Positions 50,731-60,408 of a stretch of 64,000 nucleotides of DNA are shown here, piece after piece (position 1 is the first letter of the stretch; every line of letters begins with the position of its first letter). Below the pieces are notes generated by a model that saw nothing but the letters and a program-made list of their open reading frames with translations, did not search any database and was not told the origin of the DNA. The DNA is from BNXB01 sp031556375. Lineage in GTDB: Bacteria; Bacteroidota; Bacteroidia; Bacteroidales; Azobacteroidaceae. The position numbers and the translations under genes were made by a program. The stretch lies in assembly GCA_031556375.1 (NCBI GenBank), contig JAVBTA010000059.1, positions 19,789 through 83,788 on the forward strand, read 5' to 3'.

Positions 50731-52113
50731 ATGACAAACGAAAAGAAGGAAACAGACTTTAAATCTGTGACCTCAGAGAAAAAAACAAAAAGATTTTTTA
50801 TTGAAACCTACGGTTGCCAAATGAATGTTGCCGACAGTGAGGTTGTAGCCTCCATTATGCAAATGGATGGCTTTGAAGCCACAGAAAGCATTAATGAGGC
50901 CGATGCCATACTCGTCAACACCTGTTCTATCCGGGATAATGCAGAACAAAAGGTATTGTCCAGATTACAGTATTTCCAATCGTTAAAAAAGAAACGAAGA
51001 AGTCTGATCGTCGGTGTCCTGGGCTGTATGGCCGAACGGGTTAAAGATGAATTAATAGAGGAACATCATGCGGATATCGTAGTCGGTCCGGATTCTTATA
51101 TGGATCTGCCTAATCTTATCGGCGCCGTAGAAAAAGGAGAAAAGGCAATTAATGTGGAATTATCTACAACAGAAACTTACAAAGATGTTATCCCTCTAAA
51201 GATTTCCGGTCATAAACTGTCCGGATTCATTTCTATCATGCGGGGTTGTAACAATTTCTGTACATACTGTATTGTTCCCTACACCCGGGGACGAGAACGC
51301 AGTCGTGAGACTGAAAGTATCCTTAACGAATTACGAGCCTTACAAGAAGAAGGATACAAAGAAGTCACTCTCCTGGGACAGAATGTCAATTCTTATTTAT
51401 ATGATGACGGAAAAGAAAAGACAGACTTCCCTGCCCTACTGGAAAAAGTAGCTTTAACGGCACCAAACATGCGAATCAGGTTTACTACTTCTCATCCGAA
51501 AGATATGAGTGACGAAACCCTTGAAATTATAGCAAAGTACGACAATCTCTGCAATCACATTCACCTTCCCGCTCAATCCGGAAGTTCTAAAATATTGAGG
51601 GCCATGAACCGGAAATATACCCGGGAGTGGTATTTAGACCGGATTGCTGTAATTAAGCGTATTTTACCGGACGCATCGATCACTACGGATTTATTCTCCG
51701 GATTTCATTCAGAAACAGAAGAAGATCATCAGGAGACTCTCTCTCTGATGCGTGAAGTCGGTTTTGACGCGGCTTTTATGTTCAAGTATTCCGAACGTCC
51801 GGGAACATATGCCTCCAAACATCTGGAAGACAATGTACATGAAGATACAAAAACCCGCCGACTGGAAGAAATTATCGCATTACAACTGGAACTGTCTCTC
51901 GAAAGTAACAAAAAAGATATCGGGAAATCGTTTGAAGTCCTGGTAGAAGGCTTCTCAAAACGTTCCCGGGAACAATTATTCGGAAGAACCAAACAAAACA
52001 AAGTGGTTATCTTCGACAAACAAACCTACCGGGTAGGAGATCGTGTCAATGTCGAAATAACAGATGCCTCTGCGGCAACACTCTTCGGGAAACCGGAAAA
52101 TGTAAATGAATGA
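50731..52113 (+). CDS. miaB: tRNA-2-methylthio-N6-dimethylallyladenosine synthase
   Basis: A 460-residue radical-SAM methylthiotransferase that modifies A37 of tRNAs reading UNN codons. The N-terminal UPF0004 cysteines are seen in ETYGCQMN, NTCSIRD and LGCMAER. The radical-SAM cluster is C173, C177 and C180 (CNNFCTYC). A TRAM domain closes the protein (about 385-455, VLVEGFSKR). The N-terminus carries a roughly 24-residue polar extension. The gene ends 4 bp before a 22-bp hairpin shared with the convergent nitroreductase gene. Confidence 0.97.
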   Translation: MTNEKKETDFKSVTSEKKTKRFFIETYGCQMNVADSEVVASIMQMDGFEATESINEADAILVNTCSIRDNAEQKVLSRLQYFQSLKKKRRSLIVGVLGCMAERVKDELIEEHHADIVVGPDSYMDLPNLIGAVEKGEKAINVELSTTETYKDVIPLKISGHKLSGFISIMRGCNNFCTYCIVPYTRGRERSRETESILNELRALQEEGYKEVTLLGQNVNSYLYDDGKEKTDFPALLEKVALTAPNMRIRFTTSHPKDMSDETLEIIAKYDNLCNHIHLPAQSGSSKILRAMNRKYTREWYLDRIAVIKRILPDASITTDLFSGFHSETEEDHQETLSLMREVGFDAAFMFKYSERPGTYASKHLEDNVHEDTKTRRLEEIIALQLELSLESNKKDIGKSFEVLVEGFSKRSREQLFGRTKQNKVVIFDKQTYRVGDRVNVEITDASAATLFGKPENVNE

Positions 52114-52117
52114 AGAG

Positions 52118-52168
52118 TGAAGAATGAAGAATAAGGCTTACGCACGAAGCCTTATTCTTCATTCTTCA
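52118..52168. terminator. very long terminator hairpin between miaB and nitroreductase gene
   Basis: A perfect 22-bp stem (52118-52139 with 52147-52168) encloses the loop ACGCACG. The arms contain the repeat GAAGAAT and the core AAGGCTT. The right arm covers the last three bases of the nitroreductase frame (its stop codon). It serves both convergent genes and resembles a short palindromic repeat. Confidence 0.85.
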
Positions 52169-52714
52169 TTTATATTTATTGTACGTTACAACCTCTTCGG
52201 TTGTCTTTCGCTTTTTCTCTCGAAGCGGTTGAGTTGAATATCCGACAATAATATCCAACAACACCCTGCGGTTGGATGGAATATTCAATAAACTGCGCAT
52301 TTTAGGTTCATCGAACCATCCGAGAATACAAGTGCCCAACCCTTCGTCGGCCGCAGCTAAAGTCATGTGAGCCGCAGCGATTCCGATATCGACATGAGCA
52401 AAATACTTGTCTTTAACCATTGTTCCAAAACCGGATGAAAAATTCACCTTTTCTTCAACAATCACAATGTGTACCGGAGCCTGCTTGGTAAAATGGTTCA
52501 GCCCTAATATCCGGGTTGCAGTAGCATCTGCCACTTTATTCTTTAATTCCGGATCATCGACAACAATAAAATGCCACGGTTGCGCGTTACAAGCAGATGG
52601 AGACAAACGGCCTGCTTCAATAATACGCATCAACTTTTCCGGTTCTACAGGACGTGAAACATCAAACGCCCTGTCACTCTGACGGTTTTTAACTAATTCG
52701 AGGAAATTATTCAT
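52166..52714 (-). CDS. Nitroreductase-family protein
   Basis: A 182-residue FMN-dependent oxidoreductase. NRQSDRAFD at residues 10-18 gives the FMN-phosphate arginines, and SPSACNAQPWHFIVVDD is the conserved flavin/substrate region. AAADEGLGTCILGWF lies near 120. The physiological substrate cannot be read from sequence. Its start overlaps the stop of ribE by 4 bp; ribE makes riboflavin, the precursor of the FMN this enzyme uses, so the pairing is sensible. Confidence 0.9.
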   Translation of the reverse strand: MNNFLELVKNRQSDRAFDVSRPVEPEKLMRIIEAGRLSPSACNAQPWHFIVVDDPELKNKVADATATRILGLNHFTKQAPVHIVIVEEKVNFSSGFGTMVKDKYFAHVDIGIAAAHMTLAAADEGLGTCILGWFDEPKMRSLLNIPSNRRVLLDIIVGYSTQPLREKKRKTTEEVVTYNKYK

Positions 52715-53313
52715 TGGTAACGATACAATTTACTTAAATATTTACCGATAATGTCAAATTCAAGATTCACAACGGTTCCTTTTTTTATTTGATGGAAATT
52801 AGTGAATTCATACGTATAAGGAATGATCGCTACCTGAAAACTATTGTCTTTCGAATTACAGACGGTAAGACTGACTCCATTAACGCATACGGATCCTTTT
52901 TCTACTGTCATATAGCCTTGTTTAGCCACATCTTTATTGAACTCATATTCAAAAGTAAAATACCAGCTTCCATCGGCCTCTTCAACAGCAGCACAGACAG
53001 CTGTCTGGTCAACATGACCCTGTACTATATGCCCGTCAAGGCGGCCATTGATCAACATACTGCGCTCGAGATTCACTTTATCCCCTATCTGTAAAACGCC
53101 CAGATTAGAACGTTCCAGAGTTTCTTTAATCGCGGTAACGGTATATGTATCTTCCGTTTTATCTACTACAGTAAGGCAAACTCCGTTATGAGCTACGCTC
53201 TGATCAATTTTCAATTCGTTCACAAAAGAACATTTCATCGTCAGGTGCAAATTTCCCTGATCTGCGTTCAAACCCACTATTGAAGCGGCTTCCTCTACTA
53301 TCCCTGAAAACAT
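52711..53313 (-). CDS. ribE: Riboflavin synthase (alpha chain)
   Basis: A 200-residue enzyme with two lumazine-binding repeats (about 1-90 and 97-190). The start MFSGIVEE is invariant in the family. The two related cores are SVAHNGVCLTVV and KGSVCVNGVSLTV. It dismutates 6,7-dimethyl-8-ribityllumazine to riboflavin. No FMN riboswitch is visible in the 78 bp to the next gene. A reverse-strand -7 box TAACTTTG lies at 53354-53347. Confidence 0.97.
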   Translation of the reverse strand: MFSGIVEEAASIVGLNADQGNLHLTMKCSFVNELKIDQSVAHNGVCLTVVDKTEDTYTVTAIKETLERSNLGVLQIGDKVNLERSMLINGRLDGHIVQGHVDQTAVCAAVEEADGSWYFTFEYEFNKDVAKQGYMTVEKGSVCVNGVSLTVCNSKDNSFQVAIIPYTYEFTNFHQIKKGTVVNLEFDIIGKYLSKLYRYQ

Positions 53314-53346
53314 AGTTAATAAATTTATATTATTTTTTTAAGAGTT

Positions 53347-53354
53347 CAAAGTTA
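53347..53354 (-). promoter_or_regulatory. candidate promoter of ribE-nitroreductase genes
   Basis: TAACTTTG on the reverse strand lies 33 bp before the ribE start, back to back with the sigma gene -7 box at 53387-53394. Confidence 0.5.
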
Positions 53355-53386
53355 ATACTTTTATGAGAAAAAATAAATAAAACTTG

Positions 53387-53394
53387 TATCTTTG
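53387..53394 (+). promoter_or_regulatory. candidate promoter of the ECF sigma gene
   Basis: TATCTTTG followed by CA fits the -7 box. It argues that the sigma factor starts at the ATG 53425 and not at the TTG 53392, which lies inside this box. Confidence 0.6.
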
Positions 53395-53424
53395 CAAAAA
53401 TACAAACGATCTCCAGGTAAAAAG

Positions 53425-54006
53425 ATGTCTTCAATAATTACTCAAATAAAAAACGGAGACGAGCAGGCATTTGAACAAATCTATAAAGAATATTATGCAC
53501 GCTTGTTCCACTACCTGAAAGGATATCTGAAAGAATCCGAGGAGATTAAAGACGTTATACAGAACACATTTATTGCTCTTTGGAATAATAAATCTTCATT
53601 GACTGAAGATACACGTATTTATTCCTGGTTATTTACCGTTGTCAGAAATCAATGTCTTAATTATATCCGAGATAAAGAAACCCGTATCAAATTTCAATCG
53701 GCAATCGAATTACATGAAAGTGAAAAACTTCGCTGGCAAAGCCATACTCTACACTCGTCTATTCCGGAATCGATTACATTATCAGAAATAACAAAACTTA
53801 TTGACGATGCTGTACGGGAAATGCCGGACGGATGCCGGAAAGTATTTGTATTAAGCAGATATGACGGACTTTCCAATAAAGAAATCGGGCTGCAATTGAA
53901 CATTTCTCCCAAAACCGTAGAAAATCAAATAACCAAGGCCCTGAAGATCCTCAGGAGTAAATTCAATGACTACCATTACTTTTTACTCTGCCTGGTATTC
54001 TTCTGA
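53425..54006 (+). CDS. ECF-type RNA polymerase sigma factor
   Basis: A 193-residue sigma factor. Region 2 (about 8-75) has FEQIYKEYYARLFHYLKGYL and DVIQNTFIALWNN. Region 4 (about 125-180) has LIDDAVREMPDGCRKVFVLSRYDGLSNKEIGLQLNISPKTVENQI. It belongs to the Bacteroidetes group that pairs with FecR-like anti-sigma factors and SusC receptors. The FecR gene follows after 87 bp and the susC gene after that, so it should drive this receptor locus when the outer-membrane signal arrives. Confidence 0.93.
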   Translation: MSSIITQIKNGDEQAFEQIYKEYYARLFHYLKGYLKESEEIKDVIQNTFIALWNNKSSLTEDTRIYSWLFTVVRNQCLNYIRDKETRIKFQSAIELHESEKLRWQSHTLHSSIPESITLSEITKLIDDAVREMPDGCRKVFVLSRYDGLSNKEIGLQLNISPKTVENQITKALKILRSKFNDYHYFLLCLVFF

Positions 54007-54093
54007 TTGTATAAAATTTATAATTTTAACATATCAATAGTGGGGGATATTTATTTCTCACGTGTTCATTATTATATAAACACAGAAAAAAAG

Positions 54094-55182
54094 ATGTCTA
54101 ATACAGAAATTTTTGATCGTTTTTTTCAAGGAAAAACTTCTATAGAAGAAGAGAAAGAACTTTTCCTGTGGCTTAATCAGGATGTTAATCATGTCAGGCA
54201 GTTTCTTCATGCACGGAAAAACTACGATCTGATCCTGTTGGCTGATGAGAAAATTGCTATTCCCGGAAATATCGATGTCGATGTCGAATATAAAAAATTA
54301 AAGGAATACATTCAAAAAGAAAAAGCATTACAACAGGAAGAGCATAGAAAAATCAAAAGGACAAAATCTTTAAAATACCTGAAACAGGCCGTAGCGTATG
54401 CTGCAATCCTCGTTGGAATGGCATTCATAATCCATAGGTTTTCTCCTGAAGACGAATTGTTTCCACCAGCTACATCGACAGCTGAAATTCAGATCCCGGA
54501 AAAGAACAAATCGTATATGCCCCAGGAACCTCAAAATTGTAAGGTAATCAATACGAATACAAAAAATAAAAGACGGATCACACTCCCGGATAATACCGTG
54601 GTATGGATCAATTCAAAATCCAAGCTGAAATACCCTCCGGAATTCGAAGGGAAGCTCCGTGAAGTCTGGCTGGAAGGGGAAGCGTATTTTGAAGTATCAC
54701 ATAATCCTGACAAGCAATTCATTGTACACACACTGGATTTTGACATTAATGTATTCGGAACATCTTTCAATGTATCTGCATATAACGATCATTCCAACAA
54801 ATCATATACTCTTACCGAAGGATCTATCAAGCTCACATCCAATACAGACATAGCTTTTAATGAACTATACCTCACGCCCGGCCAACAGGTGAACTACAAC
54901 TCCGGAAAGATCGAGATTAAAGAAGTCAATCCTTCTTTGGAAGCTGCCTGGAGAGAAGGAAAATTCTATTTCAGGGAAAAAAGTTTTTCAGAAATCTGTC
55001 ATCAACTGGAAATTGCATTTGACGTTACAATCCGTATTGATGGAGATGATTTGAAAAAATCCACCTACACCGGAGATTTTATAAGAAATGAAAGTCTGGA
55101 AGAAATATTATCCATCATGTCTTCCGATGAACGAATGGAATATAAAATGAATGGAAAAATCATTACAATAAAAGAAAACTAA
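54094..55182 (+). CDS. FecR-family anti-sigma factor
   Basis: The 362-residue protein starts at the ATG 54094; an upstream frame to 54007 gives an unlikely N-terminus. A cytoplasmic sigma-binding part (about 1-85) is followed by one membrane helix (about 97-115, AVAYAAILVGMAFIIH). The periplasmic FecR domain (about 155-255, RRITLPDNTVVWINSKSKLKYP) and a C-terminal DUF4974 domain (about 285-360, FYFREKSFSEICHQLEIAFDV) complete it. It should read the N-terminal STN domain of the next gene's product and release the sigma factor. Confidence 0.93.
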   Translation: MSNTEIFDRFFQGKTSIEEEKELFLWLNQDVNHVRQFLHARKNYDLILLADEKIAIPGNIDVDVEYKKLKEYIQKEKALQQEEHRKIKRTKSLKYLKQAVAYAAILVGMAFIIHRFSPEDELFPPATSTAEIQIPEKNKSYMPQEPQNCKVINTNTKNKRRITLPDNTVVWINSKSKLKYPPEFEGKLREVWLEGEAYFEVSHNPDKQFIVHTLDFDINVFGTSFNVSAYNDHSNKSYTLTEGSIKLTSNTDIAFNELYLTPGQQVNYNSGKIEIKEVNPSLEAAWREGKFYFREKSFSEICHQLEIAFDVTIRIDGDDLKKSTYTGDFIRNESLEEILSIMSSDERMEYKMNGKIITIKEN

Positions 55183-55207
55183 TTACCTATTTAATAAAAC
55201 AAAAATA

Positions 55208-58200
55208 ATGGAGAACAAAATGAACTTATGCATTCTTCCTTTCAGGAACTCCTCCTCAAAAGTTTTATGCATTATAGCCCTGCTTTTCTGCCAATTATCA
55301 TGGAGCACTCATTCCCTCTGGGCAATAGCTCCCCCACAACAGGAAAAGAAAATCACTTTAAATCTGAACGATGTTACTCTTATCAAAGTATTTGATGAGA
55401 TAAAAAAACAAAGTAGTTATTCTTTCTGGTACCGGAATGACGATATCAACATCAATGAAAAAATATCCATCAAAGTAACGGATAAAACAATTGCAGAGGT
55501 CTTAGATCAGGTATTAAAGAATAAAAACTTGAAATATGAGATTAAAGAACAACATATTGTTATCTCAAAAACAGATAAAAGTTCCGATGCTTCTTCGAAC
55601 GACAACCAACAAAAAGGAAAAAAAATCGAAGGGATCGTAAAGGATGAAACCGGCGAAACCCTCATAGGAGTATCCGTACGAGCCAAAAACGCTCCTCCGG
55701 GAGTCGGTGTCGTCACAAATATCGATGGAAAATATTCCCTAAATATCGATCAGCCTGGTAATACAGTCCTGATCTTTTCTTATTTAGGATATAAGACAAA
55801 AGAAGTGCCTTCAAACGGCAAGGAACTGGTTGATGTCACTCTGGAAGAAGACGTACAAATGCTTGGAGAAGTTGTGGTTACCGGTTATCAAACCATATCC
55901 CGTGAACGTTCTACGGCATCTTACGTTATCCTGGACAACAAAGAATTGACTAAAAACGTAACTATCAACGCCTTATCCGCGCTTCAAGGGAAAGCTGCCG
56001 GAGTAAATACTTACAACGACAATGTAGTCATCAGGGGAAATTCAACTTTTTCAGACGGTGTAGGTACAAAACCATTGTTAGTCGTGGATGGACTTCCAAC
56101 CGAAAGAAGCCTGAGTGATTACGCAACCGATGATATTGAAAGCCTTACCGTACTGAAAGATGCTTCGGCAACTTCAATTTATGGTGTGCGTGCTGCTAAC
56201 GGTGTTATCGTTCTGACTACAAAAAAAGCTGACAAAGGAAAATTACAGGTAAACTTTTCTTCTACGATTACAGTCACCCCCCAATGGGATCTTAGCGATT
56301 ACCGCTATGCTTCCGTGCCCGAAATACTGGACTTCGCAGAAAAATCTTATCAGGGAAATATCCGCCGGCAATCAAACGGAGAGGCGGGCTATTTCACAGC
56401 CAAAGGAACTATCGGAAGCAATAATATCTCTTATTATTCTCCTTTCGAAGAATTACACAGGCAATTATATTTGGGAAATATTTCGCAGAACCAGTTCGAT
56501 CAACAAATAAATACCTGGAAAACATACGACTATCGTCAGGAATATCAGGATTTAGCTACTCAAACTCCGATCGGACAAAACTACAACCTGTCTATTGCCA
56601 AAGAATCCGGAGGATTGAATACCTATTTATCTGTCGGTTACACCAATAATAATACGCAACAGATACAATACAATAACGGTGAAGCTCTGAAAGCTTATCT
56701 GAAAGTTGGAATGAAACTGACCGATTGGTTAACCGCCAATGTCGGAATAGATACACGTTACAGCACTTCAGAAAAGACCGATGCCACATCTCAAACTCTA
56801 GGATTGGACATGGAACCTTATACAAAAATATTAAATGACGATGGTTCTTTGAATTACCGGGAGTATGGAAAAGGCTCCGGATCTTATGGAATCAATCCTC
56901 AGGTACTGGAATCTCTGGCTAATGATCCAAACGGGAACCTTTTCAAGTCATACCGTTACAATATTTTAGACGAACTTGATAAAAGTTATACGAATTCCGA
57001 AGCGTTCTCCATCCGCAGTTTTTTTGATTTGAAATTCAACATCTGGAAGGGTTTAAGTTATACCTCCAGTTTCAGTTATGAAATGAATAAAAGCCGTTCT
57101 GACAGTTATCTGGAAGCCGATGCTTATGATTTGAGATTCTTCCAGAATGAAACAATCAATCCAAACGCTCAACTGACTCAGCCGATACCGAATGGAGACA
57201 GATACACAAGAAGCCAGGGTGGCAACACGAATTACACTTTCAGGAATCAAGTGGATTACAACCTGACTTTGAAAGAAAAACATGCGATTGTAGCTTTGGC
57301 CGGCTTGGAATTACGGGAACAGAATAATCCGCTGGGAACTTCCCGAACCCTTTACGGATACGACAAACAGACTCTGAGTTATCAGTTTTTAGATGAAAGA
57401 ACATGGGATCTTACAGGATACCCTTCATATATCTATTCCAGTACAAACGGGAATATGGTCAAAATTAGTAAATCAATGTTAAAAGAAACCCTGAACAGGT
57501 TTGTGTCTTTCTATGGTAATGCATCCTATATGTTTGATGGTAAATATGGAGTATCCGGAAGTATCCGGGTAGACGAGACAAATCTTTTTACAAAAGACCC
57601 TAAATACAAATATCGTCCTTTGTGGTCGCTCGGAGCAACCTGGAACATGAAGAGGGAAGATTTTATGAAAGACATAAACTGGCTGGATGTATTAAAATTA
57701 CGTGCAACTTACGGTGTTAACGGAAACGTAGATCCGAACAGTACTCCTTATCTGGTCGGAACAGCTATGGTTGCCGGTTACCGTATCACCCCTACCCGCT
57801 ATGTCTCAATAGACAAAGCTCCAAACCCTCTTTTGAGATGGGAAAAAACAACAACTTATGACCTTGGATTCGACTATTCGATGTTCAACTCCAAATTATA
57901 TGGAAGTTTTGATTTTTATTATAAATACAGTGATGATCTTTTGTGTTATAAAGCCAATGATTACTCTTCCGGATTTGGTCCGACTTCCGACTCCAGATAC
58001 AGAACAAAAATAAACAACGGAGCGATGTCCAACACCGGATTTGAAGCGACATTAAAATCTCCATGGTTCAAAAAGAACGATTGGACTCTCAATTCCACTT
58101 TAATCATTTCATACAATAAAAATACAGTTGAAAAAGTAGGAATACTCCCTACGACAGCCGAACAGGTACTTACCGGAGGTGATTATTTTTACGCAGACTA

Positions 58201-58900
58201 TCCAAGAAGCTCTGTTTATGCCTACCGCTATGCCGGATTTACCGACGGAGGCACAAATGCTCAAAACGGGATCCCGTATGTAATCGGAGCAGATGGCAAA
58301 ACCAATGTTGTACTCAACCCCGACGGAACAGTTAGTTATTCTCAACTAAATTCGACCAGGGATATTTATTATACAGGTCCCGCCGTTCCTCCCGTATCCA
58401 TTAATTTCAACCAAGGAGTCAAATATAAAGATTTCGAACTGAATGCACTTTTCATGTTTTATGGAGGACATAAAATCCGCCGTCCATCCGTCAGCATCCT
58501 GACAAATGGAGATTCCGGAAATTTACCGGAAGAACTAACCCAGGCATGGACACCAACTAACACAAATACCGATGTCCCTAAACTTTACCCTGATTACGAA
58601 GCAAATCAGATCAGCAACCTGGATCCATACGTAAATAAATATTGGCAACTTTCCGATAAACATATTGTTAGCGGAAATTTTGTTCGCCTCAGCAATCTGA
58701 CGTTTTCATATACACTCCCATCTAAAATTGCAAAATCAATGTATATGCAATACGTAAGATTCTCATTCCAGGTAAATAATCCTTGGTATTGGAGTTATGC
58801 CGGAGACGGTATCGATCCGGAAATGCGTTCGGGATCAACAACCTCCAGAGTGCTTCCCAAACAGGATTCTTACGTATTCCGGTTAGATGTCAGTTTTTAA
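55208..58900 (+). CDS. SusC-like TonB-dependent receptor with N-terminal STN domain
   Basis: The 1230-residue outer-membrane receptor has a signal peptide (about 1-42) and an STN signalling domain (about 50-118, NDVTLIKVFDEIKKQSSYSF). A carboxypeptidase-like repeat (about 138-215) is followed by the plug (about 218-335, VVVTGYQTISRERSTASY) and a 22-strand-type barrel ending RLDVSF. The STN domain marks it as a sensing receptor that signals through the FecR/sigma pair just upstream. It imports a substrate bound by the SusD-like partner encoded 21 bp downstream. No sugar enzyme gene is in the visible operon. Confidence 0.95.
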   Translation: MENKMNLCILPFRNSSSKVLCIIALLFCQLSWSTHSLWAIAPPQQEKKITLNLNDVTLIKVFDEIKKQSSYSFWYRNDDININEKISIKVTDKTIAEVLDQVLKNKNLKYEIKEQHIVISKTDKSSDASSNDNQQKGKKIEGIVKDETGETLIGVSVRAKNAPPGVGVVTNIDGKYSLNIDQPGNTVLIFSYLGYKTKEVPSNGKELVDVTLEEDVQMLGEVVVTGYQTISRERSTASYVILDNKELTKNVTINALSALQGKAAGVNTYNDNVVIRGNSTFSDGVGTKPLLVVDGLPTERSLSDYATDDIESLTVLKDASATSIYGVRAANGVIVLTTKKADKGKLQVNFSSTITVTPQWDLSDYRYASVPEILDFAEKSYQGNIRRQSNGEAGYFTAKGTIGSNNISYYSPFEELHRQLYLGNISQNQFDQQINTWKTYDYRQEYQDLATQTPIGQNYNLSIAKESGGLNTYLSVGYTNNNTQQIQYNNGEALKAYLKVGMKLTDWLTANVGIDTRYSTSEKTDATSQTLGLDMEPYTKILNDDGSLNYREYGKGSGSYGINPQVLESLANDPNGNLFKSYRYNILDELDKSYTNSEAFSIRSFFDLKFNIWKGLSYTSSFSYEMNKSRSDSYLEADAYDLRFFQNETINPNAQLTQPIPNGDRYTRSQGGNTNYTFRNQVDYNLTLKEKHAIVALAGLELREQNNPLGTSRTLYGYDKQTLSYQFLDERTWDLTGYPSYIYSSTNGNMVKISKSMLKETLNRFVSFYGNASYMFDGKYGVSGSIRVDETNLFTKDPKYKYRPLWSLGATWNMKREDFMKDINWLDVLKLRATYGVNGNVDPNSTPYLVGTAMVAGYRITPTRYVSIDKAPNPLLRWEKTTTYDLGFDYSMFNSKLYGSFDFYYKYSDDLLCYKANDYSSGFGPTSDSRYRTKINNGAMSNTGFEATLKSPWFKKNDWTLNSTLIISYNKNTVEKVGILPTTAEQVLTGGDYFYADYPRSSVYAYRYAGFTDGGTNAQNGIPYVIGADGKTNVVLNPDGTVSYSQLNSTRDIYYTGPAVPPVSINFNQGVKYKDFELNALFMFYGGHKIRRPSVSILTNGDSGNLPEELTQAWTPTNTNTDVPKLYPDYEANQISNLDPYVNKYWQLSDKHIVSGNFVRLSNLTFSYTLPSKIAKSMYMQYVRFSFQVNNPWYWSYAGDGIDPEMRSGSTTSRVLPKQDSYVFRLDVSF

Positions 58901-58921
58901 TTAACAATAAAGAACATAGCA

Positions 58922-60376
58922 ATGAAAAAGATAAAAATTAATATATTATTGGGAATTTTATTCTCCTTTACCTTAAGCTCCTGCAGTTTATTTGATGATT
59001 ACCTGGATGTGATCCCGAAAGGAGAACTTGTACTTGAGAATGTGCAGGACTATGCTGATATACTGAACCTGGAAACATATACCCTTTATTCCAGTACATA
59101 CGTGAATGGCTTATCCGATGATCTTTGGGTTAATCCGCAATTTATGCTCGAATCCGGAGATTTGTTCTATGCCAAAATCAATTTTCTCTACATGGAAGAC
59201 CCGGTGAAATACAATCGTATTAATTACATATCCGGAGCCGGAGATTATGCTTCTCACTATGATGTCATCGCCAGGTACAATATCATCCTGACTTATATCG
59301 ATGATGCAAAAGGTGATGAAAAATTAAAAGAAGTAACGAAGGCTGAAGCTAGATTATTGGTTGCTTTACGACATTTTTATCTGGTAAACATGTATGCAAA
59401 ACCTTATAATCCGGCAACAGCCGCTACAGACCTGGCTGTTCCGATCAGGGACGAATTCGATGTGGAAAAACAAATGACACAAGCTACTGTAGCCGAAGTA
59501 TATGCATTTATTGACAAATGTATCGAAGAAGCAATACCTGGTTTGTCTGATACACCGGCAAATCCGTACCATCCTTCCCGTGCCGCCGGTTGGGCATTAA
59601 AAGCAAAGGTACACTTCCAAAGACAAGAATATGCTCAGGCTAAAGCCGCTGCATTGGAAGCCTATAAGTTGAATAATAAATTATTCGACCTTGTCAACTA
59701 TTGTAATAAGGACAAAGGCAAAATAGTCAATGCCGAACAACCGGATAATTTATTATTCGGAACATTCTCAAGTGTGGATCGCCCAACTATTTCTCCATCC
59801 CTGAGACAATTATTCGAAAAAGAACCGGATGACTGCAGATACGATTCTTACTTTTTTAAACCGGATGAAGCTAAACCCGGGAACATAGACGATAATGGCT
59901 ATACTTCCCGTTATCAGCTCCAGGGAACCCAATTTGCAATGAATACTTCCGGGTTACGTACTTCCGAAGTAATATTGATCCTTGCTGAATGTTATGCCCG
60001 TGAAGGCAATCTGCAGGAAGCAATGTCTTATATCAATACTTTGAGAGAAAAACGTATAAAAAATTACAGCGCTAAAGTTAAACCGGCTCCGGCAACAGAA
60101 GAGGAAGCCATGAAAATTATACTGGAAGAACGGAGAAAAGAGCTGCTGTTCGGGCATAACAGATATTTTGACATCAGGAGATTAAGCCTCGATCCTAAAT
60201 ATGCCATAACTCCTGTAAAAAATTATCCGGCCAATCCGAATTCAGCCTATGGTTCTTCCAAGGAATACAAATTGAATCCGAATTCTTATCTGCTGACGAT
60301 ACCGATCTCATGGATTGTTCTTGAACAAGATACCTATCTGAAAAACAACACTCCGGAAGTCTATGTAAAACGATAA
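58922..60376 (+). CDS. SusD/RagB-like surface lipoprotein
   Basis: A 484-residue protein with a lipoprotein signal ending SSCSLF (Cys21), then DYLDVIPKGE, the usual SusD start. TPR-like helices include EARLLVALRHFYLVNMYAKPYN (about 141-162). The family end has LAECYAREGNLQEAMSYINTLREKR and EERRKELLFGHNRYFDIRRL. It caps the SusC barrel outside the cell and binds the nutrient. It follows the receptor gene by 21 bp. Confidence 0.95.
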   Translation: MKKIKINILLGILFSFTLSSCSLFDDYLDVIPKGELVLENVQDYADILNLETYTLYSSTYVNGLSDDLWVNPQFMLESGDLFYAKINFLYMEDPVKYNRINYISGAGDYASHYDVIARYNIILTYIDDAKGDEKLKEVTKAEARLLVALRHFYLVNMYAKPYNPATAATDLAVPIRDEFDVEKQMTQATVAEVYAFIDKCIEEAIPGLSDTPANPYHPSRAAGWALKAKVHFQRQEYAQAKAAALEAYKLNNKLFDLVNYCNKDKGKIVNAEQPDNLLFGTFSSVDRPTISPSLRQLFEKEPDDCRYDSYFFKPDEAKPGNIDDNGYTSRYQLQGTQFAMNTSGLRTSEVILILAECYAREGNLQEAMSYINTLREKRIKNYSAKVKPAPATEEEAMKIILEERRKELLFGHNRYFDIRRLSLDPKYAITPVKNYPANPNSAYGSSKEYKLNPNSYLLTIPISWIVLEQDTYLKNNTPEVYVKR

Positions 60377-60408
60377 ATAACAATTTATTAACTCTAATTA
60401 TTTATATC

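Noticed and set aside
50522..50734. Small ORF of 70 codons before miaB
   Set aside because: The product has no signal, repeats or domain, overlaps the miaB start and lies in an AT-rich leader. It is more likely untranslated.
53392..53424. TTG start for the ECF sigma factor
   Set aside because: The TTG lies within the TATCTTTG -7 box. The ATG at 53425 gives the standard N-terminus.
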